A stretch of DNA of 16,588 nucleotides, from positions 1-16,588 of the forward strand of contig DNZD01000086.1 in the NCBI GenBank assembly GCA_003504855.1, given 5' to 3'. Each line of letters starts with the position of its first letter. Position 1 is the first letter of the stretch. The DNA comes from Cytophagales bacterium (GTDB taxonomy: Bacteria > Bacteroidota > Bacteroidia > Cytophagales > Cyclobacteriaceae). The notes under the pieces are model-generated. The model saw only the letters and a program-made list of their open reading frames with translations. It was not told where the DNA came from and did not search any database. A program made the translations under genes and the position numbers. Shown here piece by piece: positions 6,963-14,409 of the stretch.

Positions 6963-8402
6963 TCAGGCGGCGGCCTTCCAATAGCTTCGTTCTTTCAAGT
7001 AAACCACCAGCAGAAACAGTGCCATGAGTGCGAGGTGTGCCGTGGTGGCCATCCATTGCACGACAGCCGGAATCATGGAGGAAACCCAGATCAGCACGAA
7101 TGCGAGTATTGCGTAGATCAGTTCGCTTCCAAGTTTATAGGGAATAGGATGGTATTTCTGACCGAGGAGATAACAAACGCCCATCATCGAGGCGTAGCAT
7201 ATCAAGGCTGCGTAACTGCTGCCAGTATATCCATAAAGCGGTATCAGAAAATAGTTCGCTGCGATGGTAAGTACTGCACCAAAAACAGTGATGAGGGTAC
7301 CCATATAGGTCCTGTCAGTAAGCTTAAACCAAATGCTCATATTATAATAGATACCCAGACAGAGGTAAGCCAATAACAGGATCGGCACAATGGTCAGTCC
7401 GATACGGAACTCACTCCCAATCAGGTACTGAAATAAATCGAGGTTGATGGCTACACCCAGTAGTACAAAGCAGCCTGCGATGGTGAAGAAATGGTTGACT
7501 TTGGCAAACAGCTCCGGCGAGTTTTTGCTGGTGGCATGGGAGAAGAAAAATGGTTCGGCGGCATAGCGAAAGGCCTGAATGCCCAGGTTCATAAATACAG
7601 CGTACTTGTAACTGGCACCAAATACACCGAGGGCATCTTCATTGGAAATGGTCCCATAGAAATTTTCCGGCAGCCACCAGTCCAACGTCAACCGCGAGAA
7701 CATCTCGTTGGTCATTCCGGCCACACCCGTTAGCATCACCGGATATGCATACTTCAGCATGGCAGGGGTAAGTTCTTTATCAAATGCGGGCCGGAATTGA
7801 GCCAGTGTCTTTATAAAGAACAAGATGTACAAGGCGTTGGCGAGCAGGTTGGCGAGGAATACATACCCGATGCCCACGTTCGGATCAAAGTTCAATTTAA
7901 GGAAGTAGTAATTGAGTGCCATCAGCACCCCCACATTGACCAACTTCGCAGAAGCAAACAGGATGGGTCGCTTTTGCAGGCGCAGTTGTGCAAAGGGTAT
8001 GGCTACCGTAGCATCGATGAGCATGATCACCGTGAGCCATTGGATGAACTCGGGGTGTGCGCCGATGCCCAACGCTGATGCGATGGCGGGTGCAAAGACA
8101 TAGAACACGATGGACAACGGAATACTGATGAGCAGCACGCCTGTTTGTGCGAGGTTGAAGACCCGTTTTGGATCTGCCCCCGGCCTGGTCGCAAAGCGAA
8201 AGAAGGCGGTCTCCATCCCAAACATGTAGACCACATTTACAAAGGCAACGATGGAGAGTAGTTTGGTGATCTCGCCGTATTCTGCACGACTGAACATGTT
8301 CACCGTATGCAGGGGCACCAGCAGGAAGTTCAACATACGCGGCAACATGCTACCCAACCCGTAAAGGGCGGTTTCACCTGCCAGCGTTTTGAGTTTATTC
8401 AT
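6963..8402 (-). CDS. Polysaccharide/lipid flippase of the Wzx/MATE (MVF) superfamily
   Basis: 479 aa integral membrane protein, usual length for Wzx-type exporters, which move lipid-linked sugar units across the inner membrane. The start MNKLKTLAGETALYGLGSML and the following PRMLNFLLVPLHT are the typical family opening (amphipathic helix, then G..., R.., N.. in helix 1). Twelve to fourteen hydrophobic helices can be picked out by eye across the length, with short polar loops such as the one with RATRPGADPKR-like charge around residue 72-80. It ends in a basic tail (LKERSYWKAAA). No glycosyltransferases or polymerase sit next to it, so the substrate is unknown; it is an isolated exporter rather than part of an O-antigen cluster. 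It follows the threonine dehydrogenase by 25 bases, a gap holding a 17-base palindrome. Confidence 0.88.
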   Translation of the reverse strand: MNKLKTLAGETALYGLGSMLPRMLNFLLVPLHTVNMFSRAEYGEITKLLSIVAFVNVVYMFGMETAFFRFATRPGADPKRVFNLAQTGVLLISIPLSIVFYVFAPAIASALGIGAHPEFIQWLTVIMLIDATVAIPFAQLRLQKRPILFASAKLVNVGVLMALNYYFLKLNFDPNVGIGYVFLANLLANALYILFFIKTLAQFRPAFDKELTPAMLKYAYPVMLTGVAGMTNEMFSRLTLDWWLPENFYGTISNEDALGVFGASYKYAVFMNLGIQAFRYAAEPFFFSHATSKNSPELFAKVNHFFTIAGCFVLLGVAINLDLFQYLIGSEFRIGLTIVPILLLAYLCLGIYYNMSIWFKLTDRTYMGTLITVFGAVLTIAANYFLIPLYGYTGSSYAALICYASMMGVCYLLGQKYHPIPYKLGSELIYAILAFVLIWVSSMIPAVVQWMATTAHLALMALFLLVVYLKERSYWKAAA

Positions 8403-8410
8403 GCGTTGTT

Positions 8411-8427
8411 TCCGGATCAGATCCGGA
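8411..8427. repeat. 17-base near-perfect palindrome between the dehydrogenase and flippase genes
   Basis: TCCGGATC-A-GATCCGGA: two perfect 8-base arms with a single central base. It fills most of the 25-base gap between the two genes. As RNA it could fold with 7 pairs and a 3-base loop. No U-tract follows on either strand, so a classical terminator is unlikely. Confidence 0.7.
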
Positions 8428-9384
8428 TCAATGTGGAATGGGGTGTTGTTTCAGGTTCTTGAGAATATCCTGCGTCATTTCTTCCAACCCAAACTGATGC
8501 TTCCAACCCCAGTCAGCACGTGCGACGGAATCATCGATGCTCTTTGGCCATGAATCTGCAATGGCCTGGCGAAAATCGGGTTTATAAGAAATGGAGAATT
8601 CGGGAATATGTTTCTTGATGGTGGCCGCAATCTGCGCGGGGCAGAAGCTCATGGAAGATACATTGTAGCTGGTCCGCACCTTCACTTTTTCAGCCGGAGC
8701 TTCCATGAGGTCGAGCGTCGCCTTCACGGCATCTTCCATGTACATCATGGGCAGGTAGGTATCAGGTGCAAGGAAGCATTCGAACTTCTTTTCCTGAAGC
8801 GCTTTGAAGTAGATATCCACTGCATAGTCGGTAGTGCCGCCGCCGGGCGGTGTTTTCCAACCGATAAGCCCCGGATATCGGAGGCTGCGCACATCGACAC
8901 CATAGCGTCGGAAGTAATAGGAGCACCACATCTCGCCTGCCAGCTTGGTAATGCCATACACCGTGGTGGGGTCCATGATTGTTTCCTGTGGCGTCTGCTG
9001 TTTAGGGGTAGTTGGTCCGAAGGCGGCAATGGAACTTGGCCAGTACACCTTGTGCAATTTAAGTTCAAGGGCGGCCTCTAATACAAAGAGGAGGCTGTCC
9101 ATGTTTAGTTTCCAGGCCCAGCGCGGATCCTTTTCACCCGTGGCCGATAGCAGCGCGGCCAGGTGATAGACCTGGGTGATTTCATTTTTCTTGAGGATGT
9201 CAAACAACTTGTCGCGTTGCATCACATCAAACTTCTCATATCGACCTTCTTTGAGGATGCCCACCGGATCTTTGATATCCGATGCGATCACATTATCGTG
9301 TCCGTAAATTTTCCAGAGGCCCTGGGTAAGTTCACTGCCGAGCTGACCACCGGCACCAATCAGGAGAATCGTCGTTTTCTTCAT
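8428..9384 (-). CDS. NAD-dependent L-threonine 3-dehydrogenase, short-chain (epimerase-like) type
   Basis: 318 aa. It should oxidise L-threonine to 2-amino-3-ketobutyrate with NAD+, in the cytoplasm. The Rossmann motif is GAGGQLG (G10-G16), then D36 in ASDIKDP, which fits NAD rather than NADP. The active site shows S117/S118 in WPSSIAAFGP and the YxxxK pair Y143/K147 in TTVYGITK. The sequence matches the extended-SDR threonine dehydrogenases known from Flavobacterium and animals, unrelated to zinc-dependent E. coli Tdh. Context supports this strongly: the next gene, divergent across 87 bases, is kbl, which uses the product. The downstream flippase is probably cotranscribed but unrelated in function. 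A generic UDP-sugar epimerase is the alternative and is much less likely given the neighbour. Confidence 0.92.
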   Translation of the reverse strand: MKKTTILLIGAGGQLGSELTQGLWKIYGHDNVIASDIKDPVGILKEGRYEKFDVMQRDKLFDILKKNEITQVYHLAALLSATGEKDPRWAWKLNMDSLLFVLEAALELKLHKVYWPSSIAAFGPTTPKQQTPQETIMDPTTVYGITKLAGEMWCSYYFRRYGVDVRSLRYPGLIGWKTPPGGGTTDYAVDIYFKALQEKKFECFLAPDTYLPMMYMEDAVKATLDLMEAPAEKVKVRTSYNVSSMSFCPAQIAATIKKHIPEFSISYKPDFRQAIADSWPKSIDDSVARADWGWKHQFGLEEMTQDILKNLKQHPIPH

Positions 9385-9400
9385 TTTTCTGCGCGAAATC

Positions 9401-9408
9401 GAAAGTTA
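9401..9408 (-). promoter_or_regulatory. Weak candidate -7 element for the threonine dehydrogenase gene
   Basis: The minus strand reads TAACTTTC, seven of eight agreeing with the TAnnTTTG pattern (last base differs), 16 bases before the ATG. No convincing -33 element is seen. It lies in the divergent region shared with kbl. Confidence 0.25.
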
Positions 9409-9414
9409 TCAAAA

Positions 9415-9446
9415 TTTCAGATTTACAGCCGGCCCCGTTAGCTTTG
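9415..9446 (+). promoter_or_regulatory. Candidate Bacteroidota promoter for kbl
   Basis: TAGCTTTG at 9439-9446 matches the -7 consensus TAnnTTTG exactly. TTTC at 9415-9418 is one base off the -33 TTTG, and 20 bases separate them, within the usual 19-21. Transcription would start a few bases after 9450, leaving a leader of about 20 bases before ATG 9472. Confidence 0.5.
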
Positions 9447-9471
9447 CGGGCTGCGATTAAACCCTTGTGCC

Positions 9472-10668
9472 ATGTACAGCAAACTGCAACCCGTATTACA
9501 AAAGGAACTCCAGTCTATCCGTGAGGCCGGTCTCTACAAAAAAGAGCGAATTATTGTTACCCCACAGGGCGCGGACATCAAGACATCCGAAGGCAGGGAA
9601 GTAATCAATTTTTGTGCAAATAATTATCTGGGTTTGTCATCACACCCCCGTGTGATTGCCGCCGCGAAGCAGGCCATTGACAGCCATGGTTTTGGTATGT
9701 CCAGTGTCCGGTTCATTTGTGGCACACAGGATATACATAAGGAGTTGGAACAGAAGATATCCGCATTCCTGGGTACCGAGGATACTATATTATATGCGGC
9801 TGCCTTTGATGCGAATGGCGGGGTGTTTGAGCCCTTGCTCGGCGCCGAAGATGCCATTATCTCCGATGAATTGAACCACGCCTCCATCATTGATGGCGTT
9901 CGGTTGTGTAAAGCCATGCGTTACCGGTATAAGCACAACGACATGGACGACCTGAAGGCACAACTCGAAGAGATTCGCAAAGCGGGTGCCCGGCAAATCA
10001 TGATTGTAACGGATGGTGCATTTTCTATGGATGGCACCATTGCCCAATTAGATAAGATTTGTGATCTGGCTGATCAATATGAGGCGTTGGTAATGACGGA
10101 TGAGTGTCACTCTACCGGGTTCCTTGGTAAGACTGGCCGTGGAGTGCCGGAATATCGCGGTGTAACGGGACGGGTGGATATCATCACGGGCACCCTGGGT
10201 AAGGCATTGGGTGGTGCATCGGGCGGATTTACTTCCGGACGCAAGGAAATTATCGAGATGCTGCGTCAGCGGTCGCGCCCTTATTTGTTCAGCAATACCC
10301 TCGCACCTTCTATTACGGGCGCATCCATTGAAGTGTTTAACATGTTGTCAGAGACGACATCGCTGCGCGACAAACTGGAGCGGAACACCAAATATTTCCG
10401 GTCTGAAATGACCAAGGCAGGTTTCAGTATTAAGCCGGGTGAACATCCCATTGTTCCCATCATGTTGTATGAGGCACCGCTGGCGCAGCAGTTTGCTGAT
10501 CGCTTACTCGAGAAGGGAATCTATGTCATTGGATTTTTCTTCCCGGTAGTAGCCAAAGGCCAGGCACGTATTCGGGTGCAACTGAGTGCGGCGCATGAGC
10601 AGCACCACCTGGACAAAGCGATCCGCGCCTTTACCGAAGTCGGTAAAGAATTGGGCGTACTGAAATAG
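9472..10668 (+). CDS. kbl: Glycine C-acetyltransferase (2-amino-3-ketobutyrate CoA ligase)
   Basis: 398 aa, the same length as E. coli Kbl. This PLP enzyme splits 2-amino-3-ketobutyrate with CoA to glycine and acetyl-CoA, the second step of threonine breakdown. The PLP lysine is K244 in TGTLGKALGGASGG. Other fold-type I alpha-oxoamine synthase signatures are NNYLGLSSHP (50-59), the H136 stacking histidine in LNHASIIDG, and D210/H213 in MTDECHSTGFLG. Serine palmitoyltransferase and AONS are related, but the length, the motif details and the divergent threonine dehydrogenase favour Kbl. It stands alone on the plus strand and converges on the next minus-strand gene with a 6-base gap; a 20-base palindrome occupies its 3' end. 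Confidence 0.96.
   Translation: MYSKLQPVLQKELQSIREAGLYKKERIIVTPQGADIKTSEGREVINFCANNYLGLSSHPRVIAAAKQAIDSHGFGMSSVRFICGTQDIHKELEQKISAFLGTEDTILYAAAFDANGGVFEPLLGAEDAIISDELNHASIIDGVRLCKAMRYRYKHNDMDDLKAQLEEIRKAGARQIMIVTDGAFSMDGTIAQLDKICDLADQYEALVMTDECHSTGFLGKTGRGVPEYRGVTGRVDIITGTLGKALGGASGGFTSGRKEIIEMLRQRSRPYLFSNTLAPSITGASIEVFNMLSETTSLRDKLERNTKYFRSEMTKAGFSIKPGEHPIVPIMLYEAPLAQQFADRLLEKGIYVIGFFFPVVAKGQARIRVQLSAAHEQHHLDKAIRAFTEVGKELGVLK
10629..10648. repeat. Perfect 20-base inverted repeat in the 3' end of kbl
   Basis: CTTTACCGA-AG-TCGGTAAAG: two perfect 9-base arms with a 2-base centre, folding as 8 pairs with a 4-base loop. It is inside the coding sequence, 18 bases before the kbl stop, near a convergent 6-base junction. 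No U-tract follows on either strand. Confidence 0.7.
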
Positions 10669-10674
10669 TCCTTC

Positions 10675-11103
10675 TTAGCGGATCTTCTTCCGGATGATGC
10701 TTGCGAATTCCGGCTCATGCGGGATAAACCCGAAGAGCGGCTCTTCACGTTCAAGCGGAAGAAAATAAATCCGATCCTTACGCCCCCGCAGTTTCATCCG
10801 GTACAGGTTGAAATAGGGAATGGGTTTGATGGATTTTACTTCTTGCCAATCCAGGTTTTCGTTCAACGCTCCCTGAATGACAATGCGCTTCCGTGTGATG
10901 GAGACATGGTGTAATCGGGATGCGATCCGGAAGTACAGGATCAACATGCCCAAACCCATCATAAAGAAGAGGAGTGCCGACCACCGGTTCCTTTCCCAAT
11001 CGCCCCGCAACAAGAGGAGCATCCCGCACAACCACTGAAGCATACCAAAGGCCAGAAAAAAATACTTCGCGACATAAAACTTCGCTGGACTGGCTTCTTT
11101 CAT
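10675..11103 (-). CDS. Two-TM membrane protein with PH-like C-terminal domain, function unknown
   Basis: 142 aa. I do not recognise a named family with certainty. Two hydrophobic helices (about 13-33 and 42-60) form a hairpin. They are followed by a region rich in short strands (about 67-115) containing the pattern hhVSITRKRIVIQGALNENLDWQEVKSI, then a basic C-terminus. That strand pattern resembles the bacterial PH-like domains found after TM hairpins (as in YcxB/YdbS-type proteins), so a small membrane-anchored PH-like protein is the best guess. The gene lies 61 bases after the WD40-caspase gene in the same direction and may be its last operon partner or have its own promoter. It converges with kbl. 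Confidence 0.7.
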   Translation of the reverse strand: MKEASPAKFYVAKYFFLAFGMLQWLCGMLLLLRGDWERNRWSALLFFMMGLGMLILYFRIASRLHHVSITRKRIVIQGALNENLDWQEVKSIKPIPYFNLYRMKLRGRKDRIYFLPLEREEPLFGFIPHEPEFASIIRKKIR

Positions 11104-11118
11104 TTACATAAAAAGTTG

Positions 11119-11156
11119 GTTTACCAGACTAAGTTATTAATAATATGTGGGTAAAC
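11119..11156. repeat. 7-base inverted repeat flanking a candidate promoter; possible weak terminator
   Basis: GTTTACC (11119-11125) and GGTAAAC (11150-11156) are perfect inverted arms 24 bases apart. On the minus strand a T5 run (11114-11110) follows the second arm after 4 bases, so it could end transcription of the folP-cdaA-WD40-caspase run, though the loop is long. The arms also bracket a candidate -7 element, so an operator is an equal possibility. Confidence 0.4.
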
Positions 11157-11158
11157 AA
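11129..11158 (-). promoter_or_regulatory. Candidate promoter for the small membrane protein gene
   Basis: On the minus strand TTG (11158-11156), then exactly 19 bases, then TAACTTAG (11136-11129), seven of eight to TAnnTTTG. The leader to ATG 11103 would be about 20 bases. Spacing is ideal; both elements are slightly off consensus. Confidence 0.4.
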
Positions 11159-11164
11159 TATAGG

Positions 11165-14100
11165 TTACTTATCCTCCACCAAAATGGGGAAGTCCTGACC
11201 TCTTGAAAAGGTGAATGGATATTGAGGTTTGCCTTTGAGTTTGCGTGTCATCTCAGGCACCTGGTCATCGAGGTAACCTTTCAATTCGTATACGGTCACC
11301 TTGCCATCTTTGGGAGCACCATCGGCGTCACCACTCAGGGCTTTCAACAGCAGGTAGGTGAACAATCCATGACCCAGTTCAGCAAACTCCGTAGCGAACT
11401 GGTCACTGCCGGCAGATGCCATGACATGGATACCGGCGCTGCGCGATAGTTGGGCAATCGCTTTTTCTTCTGCAGCGCCGCGGGTGGCCAGCAATTCCAC
11501 GGATGCGCCGCTCTGACAGGCGTCCATGACGATCAATTGCTTCAGGGCGCGAATGTTCCTGAATTTTTCCTGTAGCAAGTTCGCTTCGAGGGCTTCTTTC
11601 TTCAGGCTGCCCAGGTCATAGAGCCGGAGATTTTCTGTTGGGATGAAGAAGAACTGATCATCTACCATGCTTCCGTGGCCGGCGTAATAAAAAATGAAGA
11701 CATCTTCCGGTTGGATAACCGAAGCCAGCTCATCCAGTTTTTGCAGAATATTTACCCGCGTGGCTTCCGTATCAAACAAGGTGTACATGGCCATGTTCTT
11801 GTACATCGATTTGCCATGGGTTTTCATCAGGTCGCTGAACGAAGACGCGTCCGGTCGTGCATAACTCAGTGCCATGCGCGGGTTTTTATATTGGTTGATA
11901 CCAACAGACAATACATAGCAGGTACTGTTTTTGCCGCTGTGTTCAGAAAAGAGCTCAACAATCTGTGGGTCGGATTCAATTTTGTCATTGTTTACCGCGG
12001 AGGCAGACAACGTATTGGTTCCTCCCAACAAGTCTATAACCTGGCGGTAGGTGGTGGTCTGGTCTTTGCCGTTTGGTAGTTGCAACGATCGTGTGTTGAT
12101 GGCCATCGCTTTGCCGTTGTGGGATAGCTTGAGTTGCTGTACGCCACTGCCGGTGTCCGTTATCCGAATAAAGACTTCTGCCTTTCCTTCTTCTTCCAGG
12201 GGTACTGCCGCAATCTTGATCTGGGGCGGAGGAGACTGTTGCAGTTTACCCTGTAAGGTCTTTTGTTTTTCACCACCCCGGTTTTGGAATATCCGGGGTA
12301 GCAGGTCCGGACGATAGTATTCTTCAAAGAACTGATCCACGGAATATGTCTTCATGCCGTCGACGAAATGGATGAATCGTCGGGCTTCTTCGGTTCCATT
12401 GAAGTAGCCATCCGGATTTTTTACCATCCATTCATTCTCTCCGAAATGAATGTGCTCAAAAAACTCATTGCCGGAAGGCAGCTCCCAGAATTTCGTCGTG
12501 CCATCCACACTGTGGGAAATCATCATTTTGCCATCGGGGCTGAATCCCACGAAAGTGATTTCGGCCCGGTGCCCTTCGTAGGTGCGGATTATTTTTCCGG
12601 TTCTCAGATCCCACTGTCGGATGATGCGGTCTGCTCCGGCGGTGTAAATAGTTTGTTCATCCTTGCTGAAGACGGCGGTATGAACGGCACCATGATTGCC
12701 GGTAAATTTCCGGATCATCAATCCGGTACTCACATTCCACAGTCGTACCGTCCCATCCCAGCTGGCGGATAGTAATTGGGTACGATCTGCATTAAGCTGC
12801 AACGACCCAATCACATCCTGATGGCCGATAAAATCACGGACAGCGGAGCGGGTGTCGAGTTCCCAGAGTTTGATGTCTTTGCCCTGGGCGGTGAAAACAT
12901 ATAAGTCAGACGGACCCCAGGCGAGGCTATAGGCGCTGTTGTTTTCAAAGTCAAAATAAGTTTGTGATTTACCGGTTGACAAGTCCCATATGCCAACGGT
13001 GGCATCCCAGCTGGAAGCGACCACCGAAGTTTCATCGGTGTTAAAATGAATGTCAAGGATAGGATGTCGTGAGGCCCGTATGGTTCTGATGGTATCGCCG
13101 GTGCTCACGTTCCACAACATGATCTTGCCATCGCCGCCACCGGTGATCAGGCGGGTGCCGTCGGTAGAGAGGTCGTAACACAACATGGACTTCTCATGTC
13201 CTGCGTACTCCATTTGGGTCTTGCCAGTGGCGATGTCCCACCGTTTGGCTTTGGTTCCGAATTTGCCTTTGATGAGACTCTTGCCATCACGGCTGATCAG
13301 CAACTGATTTCTGAATCGCACATATCGTGCAATTTGCTGATCCCAGATGGAGTTGGGATCATAGATAATGCCTCCCCGGTCGCGTTGATTGAGGAATCCG
13401 GTCAGCTCACCAATTTTCTTCCGTGTGGAGAGGCTGAAAATTTCAGCTGTATTGTTCGTAGAACCGATGATGATGTTGCGGCTGTTTTGTGTAAAGCCGG
13501 ATTCATTATACTCGATGTTCTCGGCGGCGTTGAATTCTGCAACTACCTGCCCAGAAGCTATGTTCCAGATCTGTACTTCTCTTTCGGTGGTCAGTTGCAG
13601 CAACTTTCCATCCGGACTTACGTCCATGGATTGAGGCTCATTTACCTCATCGGCAAATTGGTGCACCAGGGTACCTTTTCCAAGTTCATATCCTTTTACA
13701 CTGCCGTGGTGCGAAGCCATGAAGAAGTTCTTGCTGTCCGGCGAGAAGGCCATGTACGTGCCGCAACCTCCACACCAGCCGGATCCGTATTCAAGCGTGT
13801 AAGCCAACTGCCAATCCGCCGTGCGAAAAATCTTGGCCAACCGGTTGTCTTCGCCGAAGGCCAGCCATTTTCCATCTGGACTAATTTCAAACTGAGCTCC
13901 CGTGCGGTTGGATTCAGCGTTCATCTCCATTTCGCGAACACGCTGATGCGATTGGAGATCATAATGGGTTACCAGACCCTTTAAACCGGCAACTACATAT
14001 TGTTTGCCATCCGGTGTAAACGCCACATCGGTGATGATTTCTTTGTGCGGATTGACAGCACGTAGCTCTTTGCCTGTGTTTGTCTCCCAAATTCTTGCTG

Positions 14101-14386
14101 TACCATCAGAACTTCCGGTGATCAATAGTTTGCCATCGGGGCTGAAGCGAAGACAGGTGACGGTGAGTTCATGACCCAGAAAGCTGCGCACTTCACGACC
14201 TGTTCGAAGCTCCCATAATTTGGCAGACTTATCGCGGCTGCCGGTAGCTACGAAATTGCTATCGGGGCTGATGGCAATGGATGTTACAGCGAGCTCGTGT
14301 CCTTTTTGAATGACGGTTTCGAGACTTTGGGCCTGCAGGGTCCATGATAAAAGCAGAAAAGGCAGCCATAAGATTCTCATAGACAT
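11165..14386 (-). CDS. Secreted 14-repeat WD40 protein with C-terminal caspase (peptidase C14) domain
   Basis: 1,073 aa from ATG 14386. The frame opens to ATG 14467, but that start would overlap cdaA by 58 bases and give a basic, non-signal N-terminus; ATG 14386 or 14380 gives a clear signal peptide (MSMRILWLPFLLLSWTLQA|Q). Residues about 30-646 hold 14 WD40 repeats, enough for two seven-bladed propellers. A linker with DGYFNGTEEARRF (about 659-671) and a beta-sandwich-like segment (about 718-815) follow. The caspase-like domain covers about 821-1068 with the catalytic dyad present: H904 in YYAGHG and C957 in MDACQSG. Such prokaryotic caspase homologues (orthocaspases) usually cut after Arg or Lys; the substrate here is unknown. 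It lies 23 bases after cdaA and is probably cotranscribed. An exported location is predicted from the signal peptide only. Confidence 0.92.
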   Translation of the reverse strand: MSMRILWLPFLLLSWTLQAQSLETVIQKGHELAVTSIAISPDSNFVATGSRDKSAKLWELRTGREVRSFLGHELTVTCLRFSPDGKLLITGSSDGTARIWETNTGKELRAVNPHKEIITDVAFTPDGKQYVVAGLKGLVTHYDLQSHQRVREMEMNAESNRTGAQFEISPDGKWLAFGEDNRLAKIFRTADWQLAYTLEYGSGWCGGCGTYMAFSPDSKNFFMASHHGSVKGYELGKGTLVHQFADEVNEPQSMDVSPDGKLLQLTTEREVQIWNIASGQVVAEFNAAENIEYNESGFTQNSRNIIIGSTNNTAEIFSLSTRKKIGELTGFLNQRDRGGIIYDPNSIWDQQIARYVRFRNQLLISRDGKSLIKGKFGTKAKRWDIATGKTQMEYAGHEKSMLCYDLSTDGTRLITGGGDGKIMLWNVSTGDTIRTIRASRHPILDIHFNTDETSVVASSWDATVGIWDLSTGKSQTYFDFENNSAYSLAWGPSDLYVFTAQGKDIKLWELDTRSAVRDFIGHQDVIGSLQLNADRTQLLSASWDGTVRLWNVSTGLMIRKFTGNHGAVHTAVFSKDEQTIYTAGADRIIRQWDLRTGKIIRTYEGHRAEITFVGFSPDGKMMISHSVDGTTKFWELPSGNEFFEHIHFGENEWMVKNPDGYFNGTEEARRFIHFVDGMKTYSVDQFFEEYYRPDLLPRIFQNRGGEKQKTLQGKLQQSPPPQIKIAAVPLEEEGKAEVFIRITDTGSGVQQLKLSHNGKAMAINTRSLQLPNGKDQTTTYRQVIDLLGGTNTLSASAVNNDKIESDPQIVELFSEHSGKNSTCYVLSVGINQYKNPRMALSYARPDASSFSDLMKTHGKSMYKNMAMYTLFDTEATRVNILQKLDELASVIQPEDVFIFYYAGHGSMVDDQFFFIPTENLRLYDLGSLKKEALEANLLQEKFRNIRALKQLIVMDACQSGASVELLATRGAAEEKAIAQLSRSAGIHVMASAGSDQFATEFAELGHGLFTYLLLKALSGDADGAPKDGKVTVYELKGYLDDQVPEMTRKLKGKPQYPFTFSRGQDFPILVEDK

Positions 14387-14409
14387 AAATAAATAAGTGT
14401 GGGCCTGAA

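Noticed and set aside
13196..13984. 262-codon plus-strand open frame
   Set aside because: It lies wholly antisense to the WD40-caspase gene, has no family-like motifs, and its composition reads as the shadow of the repeats on the other strand.
12500..14300. Recurring short DNA words such as TTGCCATCNGG, considered as a CRISPR-like or tandem repeat
   Set aside because: They are spaced irregularly by about 120 bases in one reading frame and encode the SPDGK turn of each WD40 blade, so they are protein repeats.
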